Assembly: GCA_020630975.1 (NCBI GenBank)
Contig: JAHDID010000001.1
Location: forward strand, 311,000-374,999
Origin: Verrucomicrobiota bacterium
Lineage (GTDB): Bacteria > Verrucomicrobiota > Verrucomicrobiia > Verrucomicrobiales > DEV007
Reading direction: 5' to 3'
DNA: 64,000 bases
The notes under the pieces are model-generated. The model ran no database searches. It saw nothing but the letters and a program-made list of their open reading frames with translations, and was not told the DNA's origin. The first letter of the stretch is position 1; every line of letters begins with the position of its first letter. Shown one piece after another: positions 24,875 to 34,230 of this stretch. The position numbers and the translations under genes were made by a program.

Positions 24875-25957
24875 TTAGCGGGGCTCGGGTTCGCCTTTCT
24901 TAGGTTTCTTGCCACCTTTTCCTCCCTTGCCGCCTTTACCACCTTTGCCCTTTTTCTTGGGGTCTCCACCTTTACCGCCGCCTTTCCCCTTGCCACCATC
25001 GGCACGAGGCGGGCGCTTCTCATAGGTTTCCTTGGTGCGATTGCCCTCGCCATCGGTGAAGACAAACTCATACTCCCCATCCGCAGTCAGGCGGTAGTCG
25101 ATAGCATGCGTCTCGCCACTGCTTTCATACTCCAAGTGGAAGTGGGTATCCAGAGAGCCTGAAAAATCGGTAATCTCACCACGGATCGGTCTGAGAAAGG
25201 GGCGGATACCACCGGCACGCGGACGCGACTCGAGATCCGCTTTGCCCCGAAAGTGAGCCATCACATACGGCGCCTCCAGATTTCCCACATAGCGATACTG
25301 CCCATCATCGTCGAAGTAGCCATGACACTCATCCAAGGGCTTATCGATAGCAGGATTGGCCCCGTAGATCGGGTAGCCATCCAGGGCATAAGCCACAGGG
25401 TTCCCTTTGCCGACGATTTCTTCCAAGTGCGTAGGCGCGATGTGGTAGTGATAATCATCTGCTCGGCCACAGTGCCCGCCCCACTCATCCAGCTCGCCAC
25501 CAGCATAGGCATCCTTGCCGCTCTGAGTCAGCGCGTGAAAGATCGGTATGCCATTCACCGCGATCGCTAGCGGCCCCATCAGCGTCAGCTCCCCAGGCTC
25601 ATCGAGTCGCTCAGGCTTGAGAGGCAGTTTGTAGGCATTTTGCCCTGTGTAATCGTGGGCGATCGGCACCTGCTGCTGCCACGCTGTGATGCCTTTCATC
25701 ATCGGATGATCGGGCAAGCCATTGGTCTCGATGTACAGGAAATCTTCGTCCCAAGACAAACCCAGACGATCCTGAAACTTGGCGAAGGTCTGGACTACAG
25801 CTGGCACCTCGCCACCGGGATTGGCGAAAGTGTGCTTCCCGGGCGTCTTAGCGGTGTAGGGCGCGATGCCTTTGGCCGCAGCAGCGACTACCCACGGAAT
25901 AACGACCACTCCTAAGAGCAGGGAGCCGCTGGCTACGAAAATCGGATGTATGCGCAT
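24875..25957 (-). CDS. Secreted YHYH-domain protein with Lys/Gly-rich tail
   Basis: 360 residues. An N-terminal hydrophobic segment (IFVASGSLLLGVVVIPWVVA) is a signal peptide or anchor. The YHYH domain is diagnostic: GIPIFHALTQSGKDA, EWGGHCGRADDYHYHIAP (Tyr169-His172), VAYALDGYPIYGA and DECHGYFDDDGQYRYV. The His/Cys/Asp content suggests metal binding, though no activity is established for the family. From about residue 317 the chain is Gly/Lys-rich (PKKKGKGGKGGKGG) and ends EPEPR. It is the first gene of a two-gene operon with the sulfatase, divergent from the multicopper oxidase-redoxin-sulfatase gene; 85 bp separate the two starts. Confidence 0.86.
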   Translation of the reverse strand: MRIHPIFVASGSLLLGVVVIPWVVAAAAKGIAPYTAKTPGKHTFANPGGEVPAVVQTFAKFQDRLGLSWDEDFLYIETNGLPDHPMMKGITAWQQQVPIAHDYTGQNAYKLPLKPERLDEPGELTLMGPLAIAVNGIPIFHALTQSGKDAYAGGELDEWGGHCGRADDYHYHIAPTHLEEIVGKGNPVAYALDGYPIYGANPAIDKPLDECHGYFDDDGQYRYVGNLEAPYVMAHFRGKADLESRPRAGGIRPFLRPIRGEITDFSGSLDTHFHLEYESSGETHAIDYRLTADGEYEFVFTDGEGNRTKETYEKRPPRADGGKGKGGGKGGDPKKKGKGGKGGKGGKGGKKPKKGEPEPR

Positions 25958-26042
25958 AATCTGTCGAGAACCAACCCTGGCTCGGGCCCAATGTTACGAC
26001 AAAAAAGCAAAAACTTGCAACCACAGGTGCAACGATGAGTTA

Positions 26043-29000
26043 ATGAAAGCGATGGACCGTACTGCCGCTGCTATTGTCATCCAGCTCATCTTCTTTGTGC
26101 TGTCGACGTGCGTCTCGCCGCCGCTATCGGCCCAGGCCGATACACGCCCTCCGAAGGGCGAAAGAAAACCGAAGAAAGACCGGCCCGGCGGCAAAGGCAA
26201 AAAAGGCGGCCGCGGCTCGAAAAACTACGACCGATTTGCGGCAGACTACCCGGTGGTCTATCACGATCTGTGGATCCCACCGCTCATCGAAGGCAACGAT
26301 ATCGACCTGACGCTGGCAGAGAGCAGCAAACCTTTCTGGGCCCCGACCCAAACCAAAACATACGGCTACAATGGGGCAACATTCCTCGGGCCCACCGTAG
26401 TGCTGGAAAAAGGCGAAGCCGTCAATCTACGTGTCCACAATACCCTCCACGAAGAAACCACCGTCCACTGGCATGGCCTGTACCTCCCCCCTACCGAAGA
26501 TGGCGGCCCCCATCAGATCATCCGGCCCGGCGATAGCCTCACATCCTCCTTCGTCGTCGACAATCACGCTGCGACCTACTGGTACCACCCTCACCCACAC
26601 GAGGCGACCCAAGATCAGATAACCTATGGCGCAGGAGGTCTCATCATCATCCGCGATGAGATCGAGTCGGCCCTATCTCTACCCCGCAGCTATGGCATCG
26701 ATGATATCCCTTTGATTTTTACCAGTCGACGATTCTATGACAATGATCAGTTCAGCTTCGAAGGCGACGATGACAAGTATGGCGACTACCTACTGACCAA
26801 TGGCGATTTCCACGCTCAGGTCGAACTCCCTGCTCAATGGGTGCGGCTCCGGCTGCTCAACTGCGAGATCGAGCGGGGCTACCGCATCGGTTTCAGTGAT
26901 AATCGCACCTTTTACCAAATCGCTACCGATGGCGGCCTAGTCGACCGGCCAGTCCCTCTACAGCTACTACCTCTAGCTGTAGGCGAGCGAGCCGAAATAC
27001 TGCTCGACCTACGCGAAGCCGATATAGGCAGCACCTTCGAGCTTATGTCCTTCAACGAGGGGCAACCCTTCGGCTTCCCTGGAGGAGAGCCGGGCAAAGG
27101 CGGCTCCAATGGTAGCCTACTCAACAACCTGGATTTCTCGATGCTGAAGATAACAGTCGGCCCGCGCACCGAAAATCCCTGTCTAACCGTACCTACCACC
27201 TTGACTCAAAACACATTCTGGAGTGAGGCCGATGTCGATCGCCACCGAGAGATGACTATCAATAAAAAGCGCGGCGGCACCACATTCCAGTTTAACCATG
27301 TCGGTTACGATCGAGATGTCGTCAATCAAGTGGTCAGGCTAGGCGATGTCGAGGCCTGGACCATAAATAATCCTGTATTCGGCCATTCCTTTCACATACA
27401 CGATGTGCAGTTCAAAATAGTCAAACGCGAAGGCGCACCTCCCCCGCCCTATGAGCAGGGCTGGAAAGACACCTTTTACCTACCGATGGGCAGCTCGGTT
27501 ACCTTTCTCACCAAGTTCGAGAAATACGCCTCCGATACCGTGCCATTCATGTACCACTGCCATATGGCCAACCACGAAGACGAAGGGCTGATGGGGCAAT
27601 TCCTAGTATCGACTGACCCAGAATCTCTACCAACCAACAGCGATGGCACCGTGGACATCTCGCGCAAGCTAACAGCCGAGATGGCTGAGCGAGTACGACA
27701 CTATACGATGGTAGCGGCTCCCGATTTTTCTGCGCCGGATATCGATGGTCACTCCCACTCTCTAGCCGAGCTCAGTGCAGACGATAAAGTATTGATTCTA
27801 TACTTCATCGAAAGCTCCTGCCCCTGCTCATGGGAAGCCTTGCCACACCTAGCCGACCTACAGAAACACTATCCTGACACCTGCCATATCGTAGGCGTGA
27901 TAAACGCTACCGAGCCTGTAACTCGCTCATGGGTGCAGCGATCTGGAGCGACCTTCCCGATTCTTTGCGACCCAGATTGCTCCATCATCCAGGCCTACGG
28001 CGCAGAGGCGGCGGCCTACACCACATTGATCTCGCCCGATCGCCAGATCATCCAGACCTATCCCGGCTTTAGTGCTAGCAACTTTCGAGACATCGAGACC
28101 GGCATAGTCCAACACACAACCGCCGTAGATAGAAATATCGATCTATCCAGTGCTAGCGTCGACCTAGTGGTCGGCTGCTCGATCGAATCTGCAGCGGGTA
28201 TCGAACTAGCCAGCCTAGCAGCTACGACATCGCCCACCCAAAGCCCAAAGCAGCAGCGACCTCCCCCAAGCACCACTCAGACTAGCCAAAAGCCCAATAT
28301 CATTATCTTTATATCCGACGACATGGGCTGGAATGATGTCGGCTACAACGGCAGCGCGATCGAGACACCCCATATCGATCGCCTCGCCCGCGAAGGCATG
28401 CGCCTGGACCGCTTTTACGTACACCCGATCTGTAGCCCCACTCGAGCAGCCTTTATGACCGGACGCTCCCCCGCCCGCTTCCGAATACTCGGCCCCCTCA
28501 CCGGTGATCGCGGCGTCCCTGCCGGAGAGCATTTTTTCCCCGAATCCTTTCAGACAGCCGGCTACCAGACCGCTCTCATCGGCAAGTGGCATCTAGGCCC
28601 AGGCACAGGAGAGTATAGCCCGACCAAGCGAGGCTTTCACTACTTCTACGGATTCCGCGCGGGTATGATCGACTACTACACGCATATAAACGATACCGAC
28701 AAACACGACTGGTGGCGCTGGGATGAGCCGCTGAAAATAGAAGGCTACTCCACCGACTTGATCGCAAATGAAGCGGTACGAGTCATCCAGAAACGAGACC
28801 CCGAGAAACCGCTACTCCTGGTCGTGCCGTTCAATGCGCCACACGGTCCTAGCCAAGCTCCTGAAGACCTAATCAGTAAATACCAAACCACCGTCGGCGG
28901 AAAACGGGCTCAATTCGCAGCCTGTGTCGACGCCATGGATCAAGGGATCGGTCGGGTGCTCGGTACCTTGGACGATCTACAGATCGCGGAGAATACCATC

Positions 29001-29537
29001 GTCATGTTTTTCTGCGACAATGGCGGTAAGACGAATCTCGCAGCAGGCGAAGAGGGCCTCAATTTGATAGGCGGAAAAGGCCGTCTGACCGAAGGCGGCA
29101 TCCGAGTGCCAACCGTGATTCGCTGGCCTGCTAGACTGCCAGCTGGCTCAAAGAGCGAGCACTTCATCGCTGTACAAGACCTAGGCGCCACCCTCGCTTC
29201 TGCTGCCGGTATCGAGCTAAAAAACCAACAGCCTCTAGACGGCTCCAGCCAATGGGCTGCTCTCAGCAAATCACAGATGACCGAAAGAGACCCTATCGTC
29301 ATCGCTGGCGGCAAGGGCGGCAACGCGATCATCGACGATCCCTATAAGCTCATCATCAGTCGAGAAGGCGAACTGCTATACGACCTCCGCCAAGACCCCA
29401 CCGAACAGACCGACTTGAGCTCTGAGTTACCCGAGATCGTAGCAGACCTAAAGAAAGCTTGGGAGCCATTTGCCAGCATGGCTGGTAAGGGAGCGAAAGG
29501 TGGAAAGGGCGGCAAAGGCAAGAAACCTAAGCGCTAG
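26043..29537 (+). CDS. Multicopper oxidase - redoxin - sulfatase triple fusion, secreted
   Basis: 1164 residues from ATG 26043 (ATG 26052 is also possible); upstream in-frame DNA overlaps the divergent YHYH gene. Signal peptide AAIVIQLIFFVLSTCVSPPL is followed by a Lys/Gly-rich segment (~35-60). Multicopper oxidase, ~65-545: HWHG (142-145), HPHPH (182-186), HSFHIH (448-453) and HCHMANH (505-511), so all four copper motifs are intact. Redoxin-like domain, ~555-690, has SSCPCSW with Cys593 and Cys595. A Ser/Thr/Pro/Gln linker leads to a sulfatase, ~748-1130: IIIFISDDMGW, ICSPTRAAFMTGRSP (Cys797), ALIGKWHLGPG. The end is KGGKGGKGKKPKR. The frame is open throughout and each part is complete. Joining an oxidase to a sulfatase suggests successive attack on sulfated phenolic or redox-active substrates; that is inference. 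Confidence 0.9.
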   Translation: MKAMDRTAAAIVIQLIFFVLSTCVSPPLSAQADTRPPKGERKPKKDRPGGKGKKGGRGSKNYDRFAADYPVVYHDLWIPPLIEGNDIDLTLAESSKPFWAPTQTKTYGYNGATFLGPTVVLEKGEAVNLRVHNTLHEETTVHWHGLYLPPTEDGGPHQIIRPGDSLTSSFVVDNHAATYWYHPHPHEATQDQITYGAGGLIIIRDEIESALSLPRSYGIDDIPLIFTSRRFYDNDQFSFEGDDDKYGDYLLTNGDFHAQVELPAQWVRLRLLNCEIERGYRIGFSDNRTFYQIATDGGLVDRPVPLQLLPLAVGERAEILLDLREADIGSTFELMSFNEGQPFGFPGGEPGKGGSNGSLLNNLDFSMLKITVGPRTENPCLTVPTTLTQNTFWSEADVDRHREMTINKKRGGTTFQFNHVGYDRDVVNQVVRLGDVEAWTINNPVFGHSFHIHDVQFKIVKREGAPPPPYEQGWKDTFYLPMGSSVTFLTKFEKYASDTVPFMYHCHMANHEDEGLMGQFLVSTDPESLPTNSDGTVDISRKLTAEMAERVRHYTMVAAPDFSAPDIDGHSHSLAELSADDKVLILYFIESSCPCSWEALPHLADLQKHYPDTCHIVGVINATEPVTRSWVQRSGATFPILCDPDCSIIQAYGAEAAAYTTLISPDRQIIQTYPGFSASNFRDIETGIVQHTTAVDRNIDLSSASVDLVVGCSIESAAGIELASLAATTSPTQSPKQQRPPPSTTQTSQKPNIIIFISDDMGWNDVGYNGSAIETPHIDRLAREGMRLDRFYVHPICSPTRAAFMTGRSPARFRILGPLTGDRGVPAGEHFFPESFQTAGYQTALIGKWHLGPGTGEYSPTKRGFHYFYGFRAGMIDYYTHINDTDKHDWWRWDEPLKIEGYSTDLIANEAVRVIQKRDPEKPLLLVVPFNAPHGPSQAPEDLISKYQTTVGGKRAQFAACVDAMDQGIGRVLGTLDDLQIAENTIVMFFCDNGGKTNLAAGEEGLNLIGGKGRLTEGGIRVPTVIRWPARLPAGSKSEHFIAVQDLGATLASAAGIELKNQQPLDGSSQWAALSKSQMTERDPIVIAGGKGGNAIIDDPYKLIISREGELLYDLRQDPTEQTDLSSELPEIVADLKKAWEPFASMAGKGAKGGKGGKGKKPKR

Positions 29538-29539
29538 CT

Positions 29540-30301
29540 CTATATATTCACGATCGCAGCTTCATTGTTATCATCATACGGGCCTGCTGCGATCGATAGA
29601 TTCCAACTTTCGATTGGCTCGTTCCCTGTAAACTTACGGCTCTCCGACAAGTAGGCAAATTTATCGACTATAGCATTCAACTCATCGATCATCTCTCGGT
29701 ACGCCCCTTCCGGAAGGTTCACGGGCTTCAGAATCGCGTAATGCCGATCAGACTCTGGCTGCATTACCATTTTGACAGCCCCTTCGATTAATTCAGCTTG
29801 TCTGGAGCGCAGCACCAAACTCCCTGCCCCAAAACCATACGGCCCTTTGACTAACAGTCGCACATCATTGCCCATCTGACGCTCGATCAGACCGATCTTC
29901 GCTAAGCCTATCAAGTAACTGTCTGTCGAGCGCTGGTTGAGTTGATTCTCCGTAGCAATCTCATCAGGGCTTTTATTCTCGAGCCCCAATTCCAGAAAAT
30001 AGGCGAGAAACTCAGGTCGACTATGAAACAAGGCATCCTGCTCAATGCTAAACTCATAGTGGGTCGGCTTGAGCGACTCAGCTCGACTCAAGACATCGCC
30101 AAGCTCGACGTCGGCGATCCGACATATCGCCATGAGCCGATCCAGCGGAATCATTGGCTTATTGAGCATACGCTTCACCGTAGGCAGAGACACATCCAGC
30201 TCATCCGCTAGCTCTTGATAGCTGATCTTCCTGTCCCGCAGAATAGCTTTCAACGTGCTGACCACGGCACTGGCATCAGATTCTGTCGAAAAACGGCTCA
30301 T
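29540..30301 (-). CDS. XRE-type HTH regulator with helical C-terminal domain
   Basis: 253 residues. The N-terminus has a Cro/C1-type helix-turn-helix (STLKAILRDRKISYQELADE, LDVSLPTVKRMLNKPMIPLD, RLMAICRIADVELGDVL). The rest is a ligand or dimer domain containing a second possible winged-helix region (ATENQLNQRSTDSYLIGLAK, IGLIERQMGNDVRLLV), similar to DUF4423-type regulators. It converges on the fusion gene with 2 bp between stops and is divergent from the beta-lactamase-fold gene by 73 bp, which is a plausible target. Confidence 0.75.
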   Translation of the reverse strand: MSRFSTESDASAVVSTLKAILRDRKISYQELADELDVSLPTVKRMLNKPMIPLDRLMAICRIADVELGDVLSRAESLKPTHYEFSIEQDALFHSRPEFLAYFLELGLENKSPDEIATENQLNQRSTDSYLIGLAKIGLIERQMGNDVRLLVKGPYGFGAGSLVLRSRQAELIEGAVKMVMQPESDRHYAILKPVNLPEGAYREMIDELNAIVDKFAYLSESRKFTGNEPIESWNLSIAAGPYDDNNEAAIVNI

Positions 30302-30374
30302 AATTTGATACTTTATCTAAATCAGGATCAATATATTGAACTCCATACTCCGTCAGTCAAGTTAGGAGCCTAGA

Positions 30375-31487
30375 ATGAAGTCGCCCCTACCCATCAGCAT
30401 CGCCATTATTATCATGTCTCTACCGCCTACCATTGCTTCCGATTCTGCCCCCATGGACCTAGGTCCGCTCCTGACTCCATTGCTCGATAAATCAAAGCTG
30501 CCCTCCATAGCCGCTGCTGTGGTAAAAGGCGATCAGATCATGGCTATCGGAGCCGTCGGCCATACCGAGCTACAGGGTAATACTGCTGTGACCAATAGCA
30601 GCAAGTATCATATCGGATCCTGCACCAAATCCATGACAGCTACACTGGCAGCTTCTCTAGTCGAATGTGGCCTACTAGACTGGCAAACCACCATCAGCCA
30701 CTGCCTCGGTGACACACTAGAGATACATGAGGCCTACCACGACGTAACTCTGGAGCAACTCCTAGCGCACACAGGGGGCACACCTGCTAGCCCGCCTGCA
30801 CTTGCGTGGATCGAAGCCTGGAGTAACCAAGGTAAACTATCACCATCTGAACAGCGCCTCAAATTTGCCGAGAGTATCCTCAAGACAATACCCAGCTACC
30901 CGCCGGGCACAAAAACTATCTACTCCAACCAAGGCTACGCCATCGTAGGTGTCATGCTGGAGACACTGACTAACAAGCCCTGGGAACGACTGATGGTAGA
31001 GAAAATCTTTCAGCCACTAGGGATGAGCTCTGCTGGCTTCCGCGAGCCCATAGGGAATGATCAGCCCCGAGGCCATAAGAACAAGAAGCCAGAACAACCA
31101 GGCGAAAAGGCTGACAATCCCGATGCCATCGCGCCTGCCGGCAGCGTGCACATGACCCTAGAGGATTGGGCAAAATTTGCACGGCTCCACCTCAACCGAG
31201 ACACCACTGCGGGAGTCCTAGCAGACGCATATAGCTTTGAAAAACTCAACGCCACCCTAGCCACGAGTAAATCTCACGGAGTCGGCGGCTGGCTGGTCCA
31301 TGATCTAGAATGGGCAGGAGGACACTGTCTACAAGCAGCAGGCTCGAATACACTATGGTTCAGTCTACTCTGGATCATGCCCGGCAAAGATACAGCAGTG
31401 CTAGTAGCCACCAATTCAGGGAGAAGAAGCGCCTTCAAATGGTGCGACAAGACGGTTGCCACTATCGCTAAGGAGTTGGGGTTCTAA
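30375..31487 (+). CDS. Secreted serine beta-lactamase-family hydrolase (class C fold)
   Basis: 370 residues with a signal peptide (LPISIAIIIMSLPPTIAS). The penicillin-binding/beta-lactamase fold is shown by SxxK at 82-85 (SCTKSMTATLAASLVECG), YxN at 183-185 (TIYSNQGYAIVGVML), and a third motif in the form HGVGGW rather than KTG. Proteins of this family include esterases, D-aminopeptidases and true lactamases; the HxG form favours an esterase or peptidase. Divergent from the XRE regulator, which may control it. Confidence 0.83.
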   Translation: MKSPLPISIAIIIMSLPPTIASDSAPMDLGPLLTPLLDKSKLPSIAAAVVKGDQIMAIGAVGHTELQGNTAVTNSSKYHIGSCTKSMTATLAASLVECGLLDWQTTISHCLGDTLEIHEAYHDVTLEQLLAHTGGTPASPPALAWIEAWSNQGKLSPSEQRLKFAESILKTIPSYPPGTKTIYSNQGYAIVGVMLETLTNKPWERLMVEKIFQPLGMSSAGFREPIGNDQPRGHKNKKPEQPGEKADNPDAIAPAGSVHMTLEDWAKFARLHLNRDTTAGVLADAYSFEKLNATLATSKSHGVGGWLVHDLEWAGGHCLQAAGSNTLWFSLLWIMPGKDTAVLVATNSGRRSAFKWCDKTVATIAKELGF

Positions 31488-31498
31488 TAGAAGAGATT

Positions 31499-33169
31499 CT
31501 ATAAAATCTGCTCCAGATGCTCCGCTACTAGCATACAGCGATTCCTATCGGTAAAGAATCCCGAAAGCTGTAGATCTTGAGCATCACCTTTGACCTGCAG
31601 CTCTAAGACGTGAAGCGATCTCTTGCGGGTGCCCGACATTAACTTGGCGTGGATCCCACGAATATCGCTCTTTTCGATGCGCTTGGTCTGGAACTTGAAT
31701 AGACCGTGCGAATCGATAGTGATACCTGAACTATCTATGGTGAACTGCCGCTGCACAGTCACCCAGCGAAACCCATCGCGAAAAAAGTAGGCACCCATCA
31801 ATCCTGTGGGAATGATACACATCAGCTTGAAAGCAAGACCGGGTGCCAAGTTGCGGCAAAAGATCGCAAATGCCAATAGCCCCAAACCAACCGCCATACC
31901 GATGTACCCATAAGGTATTAATCGCTTTGGAGGACAAATGAAGGTGTCTCGATCGGGGCTAGAACTCCATTGGATATTCTCTGCTTCCAGCGCAGCTTTC
32001 AGCGAGTCGCTAGTCAATTCCGAGTTTGGCTCGACTCTTTCACCCCCTGTCAAGTCAGATGACTCACCACCGTCTAACACAGGCAGTTCAAATGGTCCTA
32101 TGCTCAATAAAGGTCCCTTACCCTTCAGCAGCCATTTATGCCCTACCTCCTTTCCCAGCCCACTGGTCTGATTACCGTACCTGATATCAAATAGCAGTTC
32201 TATCTGATTGCGTGAAACCTCGATCACCTCGGTAGGGATAAGTCTATCGTGAACCAGCGTGGATTTGTTTTTCCGAGTCAAACTCGAACAAGTTTCATTC
32301 TGACTAAGGCACCACTTCATCGACCTAGGCAGACAGCGGCGGCCAGAAATGATTCTCAATCGATTCTCCATACCAATGTATAGCGCCTGATCGAATTCCA
32401 CTCTCAGCCCTTTACAGAATAAATGTGTCCTGTAGACGCCAAGTAGCCAGTACAAGAGCAGCAACCCCACCACAAGGGCGATCAAAAAGGGTAGGAAATC
32501 TGGCTCTCGATAAAGCAGCGCATTTAGAGCGGGCCAGACACCTCCTACTAGCGCTCCCAAGAACGGCGGTATTCCCACAATGAATGGATTGGTAAGATGA
32601 CGACTATATCCAGCGGCCCAGTCCCTACGCCACTTCAGCGGCTGCCTACGATGCGACTGCCGAGCCCCCTCTATTTCATCTGAATATCTCGACAGCAAGC
32701 TAGAAAAAAAACCAATTATCACTAGCACGATCCCAATACCTAAAAACGGGATAGCCATCAAACCCATCCCAGCACTCAAAGGCTCGGCAGCAGGGGGGAC
32801 AAGGGTGCTGCTCTCTGGTCTTCTCGGATTAATAAAGCACCGTATCTGTTCCCCCCGCTCAATAGCTCCTTTAACAGTGGCCAATGCGGCATTAGCTCTT
32901 TCTCCCGATACCGAAAACTCAGGAAGCCCCCTTCCCTCATATTCCTTTCCATCATACATGTAACGATAGGAAATAGCCTCTTTCCGAGTCTGTGAGATCT
33001 CATCCAGAGGTGTGCTGATTATGGCATCGCCCTCCACCCAGTCAAACTGGAAGGTCGACTGAAAATTCATACACACTGCCACTCCAATGGTAACAATGCC
33101 AGCAGCACCAAAGGGTAGACCGAACAGTAATGAGAACAAACAGAGTGACCAGTCGAACTTCTTTTTCAT
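31499..33169 (-). CDS. DUF3592-containing membrane protein
   Basis: 556 residues. An N-terminal helix (~8-34) precedes an extracytoplasmic stretch of DUF3592 type: FDWVEGDAIISTPLDEISQ, ISYRYMYDGKEYEGRGLP and IRCFINPRRPESSTLVP. More helices follow at about 133-155, 200-250 and 400-445. The C-terminal part, WVTVQRQFTIDSSGITIDS to MLVAEHLEQIL, looks PH-like. DUF3592 has no known function. Overlaps the upstream gene by four bases (ATGA), so they are cotranscribed, and converges on the beta-lactamase-fold gene. Confidence 0.7.
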   Translation of the reverse strand: MKKKFDWSLCLFSLLFGLPFGAAGIVTIGVAVCMNFQSTFQFDWVEGDAIISTPLDEISQTRKEAISYRYMYDGKEYEGRGLPEFSVSGERANAALATVKGAIERGEQIRCFINPRRPESSTLVPPAAEPLSAGMGLMAIPFLGIGIVLVIIGFFSSLLSRYSDEIEGARQSHRRQPLKWRRDWAAGYSRHLTNPFIVGIPPFLGALVGGVWPALNALLYREPDFLPFLIALVVGLLLLYWLLGVYRTHLFCKGLRVEFDQALYIGMENRLRIISGRRCLPRSMKWCLSQNETCSSLTRKNKSTLVHDRLIPTEVIEVSRNQIELLFDIRYGNQTSGLGKEVGHKWLLKGKGPLLSIGPFELPVLDGGESSDLTGGERVEPNSELTSDSLKAALEAENIQWSSSPDRDTFICPPKRLIPYGYIGMAVGLGLLAFAIFCRNLAPGLAFKLMCIIPTGLMGAYFFRDGFRWVTVQRQFTIDSSGITIDSHGLFKFQTKRIEKSDIRGIHAKLMSGTRKRSLHVLELQVKGDAQDLQLSGFFTDRNRCMLVAEHLEQIL

Positions 33170-33636
33170 GACTCAATGAGATCCACAGGCTGTTTCAGTT
33201 TGAGAGGAACCCCAGCCAATGAAGCAATCACTTCATTCTCATCAGTAGACGCCCTAATTGAAGCCTCAAAAGTAAAGCCACACGAGAACATGACCTCCAC
33301 TTTGCACCCCCACTCGACCGGCATAACAACCGCCGCCAAAATCTCCAAGCCCTCTAGTTCCGAACCTTTCACAAACTCGCACACCGGGAATAAATCAGAC
33401 TCCGAATTAACGTCGTGCTCAGGGAAATTCTCGTAGCGATCCCAGAAACAGATTCCGGCATCGAGAAAAAACCTATGCCAATTTGAGTCCTCCTGAATCT
33501 TGATCAAAAAAATGATAGGAAATGACTCTCCCGTCTCGTCGTCGAAACCAAAAACGCACGAGAATGCCCCAATGTGAAACCCGACGATTTCATCGACGAT
33601 GGCATTGTCACCTTGAACTATTCTTTCAACTTTCAT
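33166..33636 (-). CDS. Hypothetical protein coupled to DUF3592 gene
   Basis: 156 residues from the ATG at 33636; a longer frame to 33717 would run over the rplK terminator and is rejected. No signal peptide or transmembrane helix. Sequence begins MKVERIVQGDNAIVDEIVGF and contains acidic, aromatic-rich strands (IGAFSCVFGFDDETGESF, LDAGICFWDRYENFPEHD, ILAAVVMPVEWGCKVEVMF). I do not recognise the family. Its stop overlaps the DUF3592 gene start, so the two probably act together. Confidence 0.55.
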   Translation of the reverse strand: MKVERIVQGDNAIVDEIVGFHIGAFSCVFGFDDETGESFPIIFLIKIQEDSNWHRFFLDAGICFWDRYENFPEHDVNSESDLFPVCEFVKGSELEGLEILAAVVMPVEWGCKVEVMFSCGFTFEASIRASTDENEVIASLAGVPLKLKQPVDLIES

Positions 33637-33701
33637 TTTATGAGCCGAACAGAAGGTGCACACATTTAAGCCATTGGCTTTTATTTGGCTCCGCAAACCA
33701 C

Positions 33702-33730
33702 AAAAAAGGGAGACCATTACAGCCTCCCTT
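33702..33730 (-). terminator. Intrinsic terminator of the rplK transcript
   Basis: On the minus strand AAGGGAG, an 11-base loop and CTCCCTT are followed by a run of T (33707-33702). The strong stem and T-run lie 32 bp after the rplK stop, marking the end of the secE-nusG-rplK unit and showing that rplA does not follow. Confidence 0.85.
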
Positions 33731-33761
33731 CCAAAAGTATATTATCTGCAGAGCAGACCGC

Positions 33762-34187
33762 TTAGTCGACGATCTCAAGACCCATCTGACGAGCGGTGCC
33801 TGCCAGAATGCGGCAAGCCATTTCCTCATCGTTGGTGTTCAGGTCGTCCATCTTCACGCGAGCGACTTCTACGAGCTTCTCGCGAGAAAGGGTACCCACC
33901 TTTACCTTGTGAGGCTCACCGGAACCTTTAGCCAAGTTAGCAGCTTTCTTCAGAAGCACAGCTGCTGGCGGCTTCTTGCAGATAAAGTCGAAGCTTTTGT
34001 CTGCGTAGACGGTGATCACCACTGGCAGGATATCTCCAGCATTCTGCTGAGTCTGCGCATTGAATGCTTTACAGAATTCCATGATGTTCACACCGGCCTG
34101 ACCTAGAGCAGGACCTACTGGTGGAGACGGGTTTGCCTGACCCGCAGGAATCTGGAGTTTGATTTGACTAGCAACTTCTTTGGCCAT
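33762..34187 (-). CDS. rplK: 50S ribosomal protein L11
   Basis: 141 residues, the standard L11 length. N-terminal [20 protein letters not shown] and [18 protein letters not shown], with the C-terminal RNA-binding part containing [38 protein letters not shown] and MGLEIVD. L11 binds 23S rRNA at the GTPase-associated centre. In most bacteria rplK is followed by rplA, rplJ, rplL and rpoBC; here it is followed by a terminator and an unrelated pair of genes. The gap to nusG holds three copies of the 17-mer repeat. Confidence 0.98.
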   Translation of the reverse strand: MAKEVASQIKLQIPAGQANPSPPVGPALGQAGVNIMEFCKAFNAQTQQNAGDILPVVITVYADKSFDFICKKPPAAVLLKKAANLAKGSGEPHKVKVGTLSREKLVEVARVKMDDLNTNDEEMACRILAGTARQMGLEIVD

Positions 34188-34230
34188 CGGACTGGATTTA
34201 TCGGTTAGTTTTTAAAAAATTCAACCGCTA

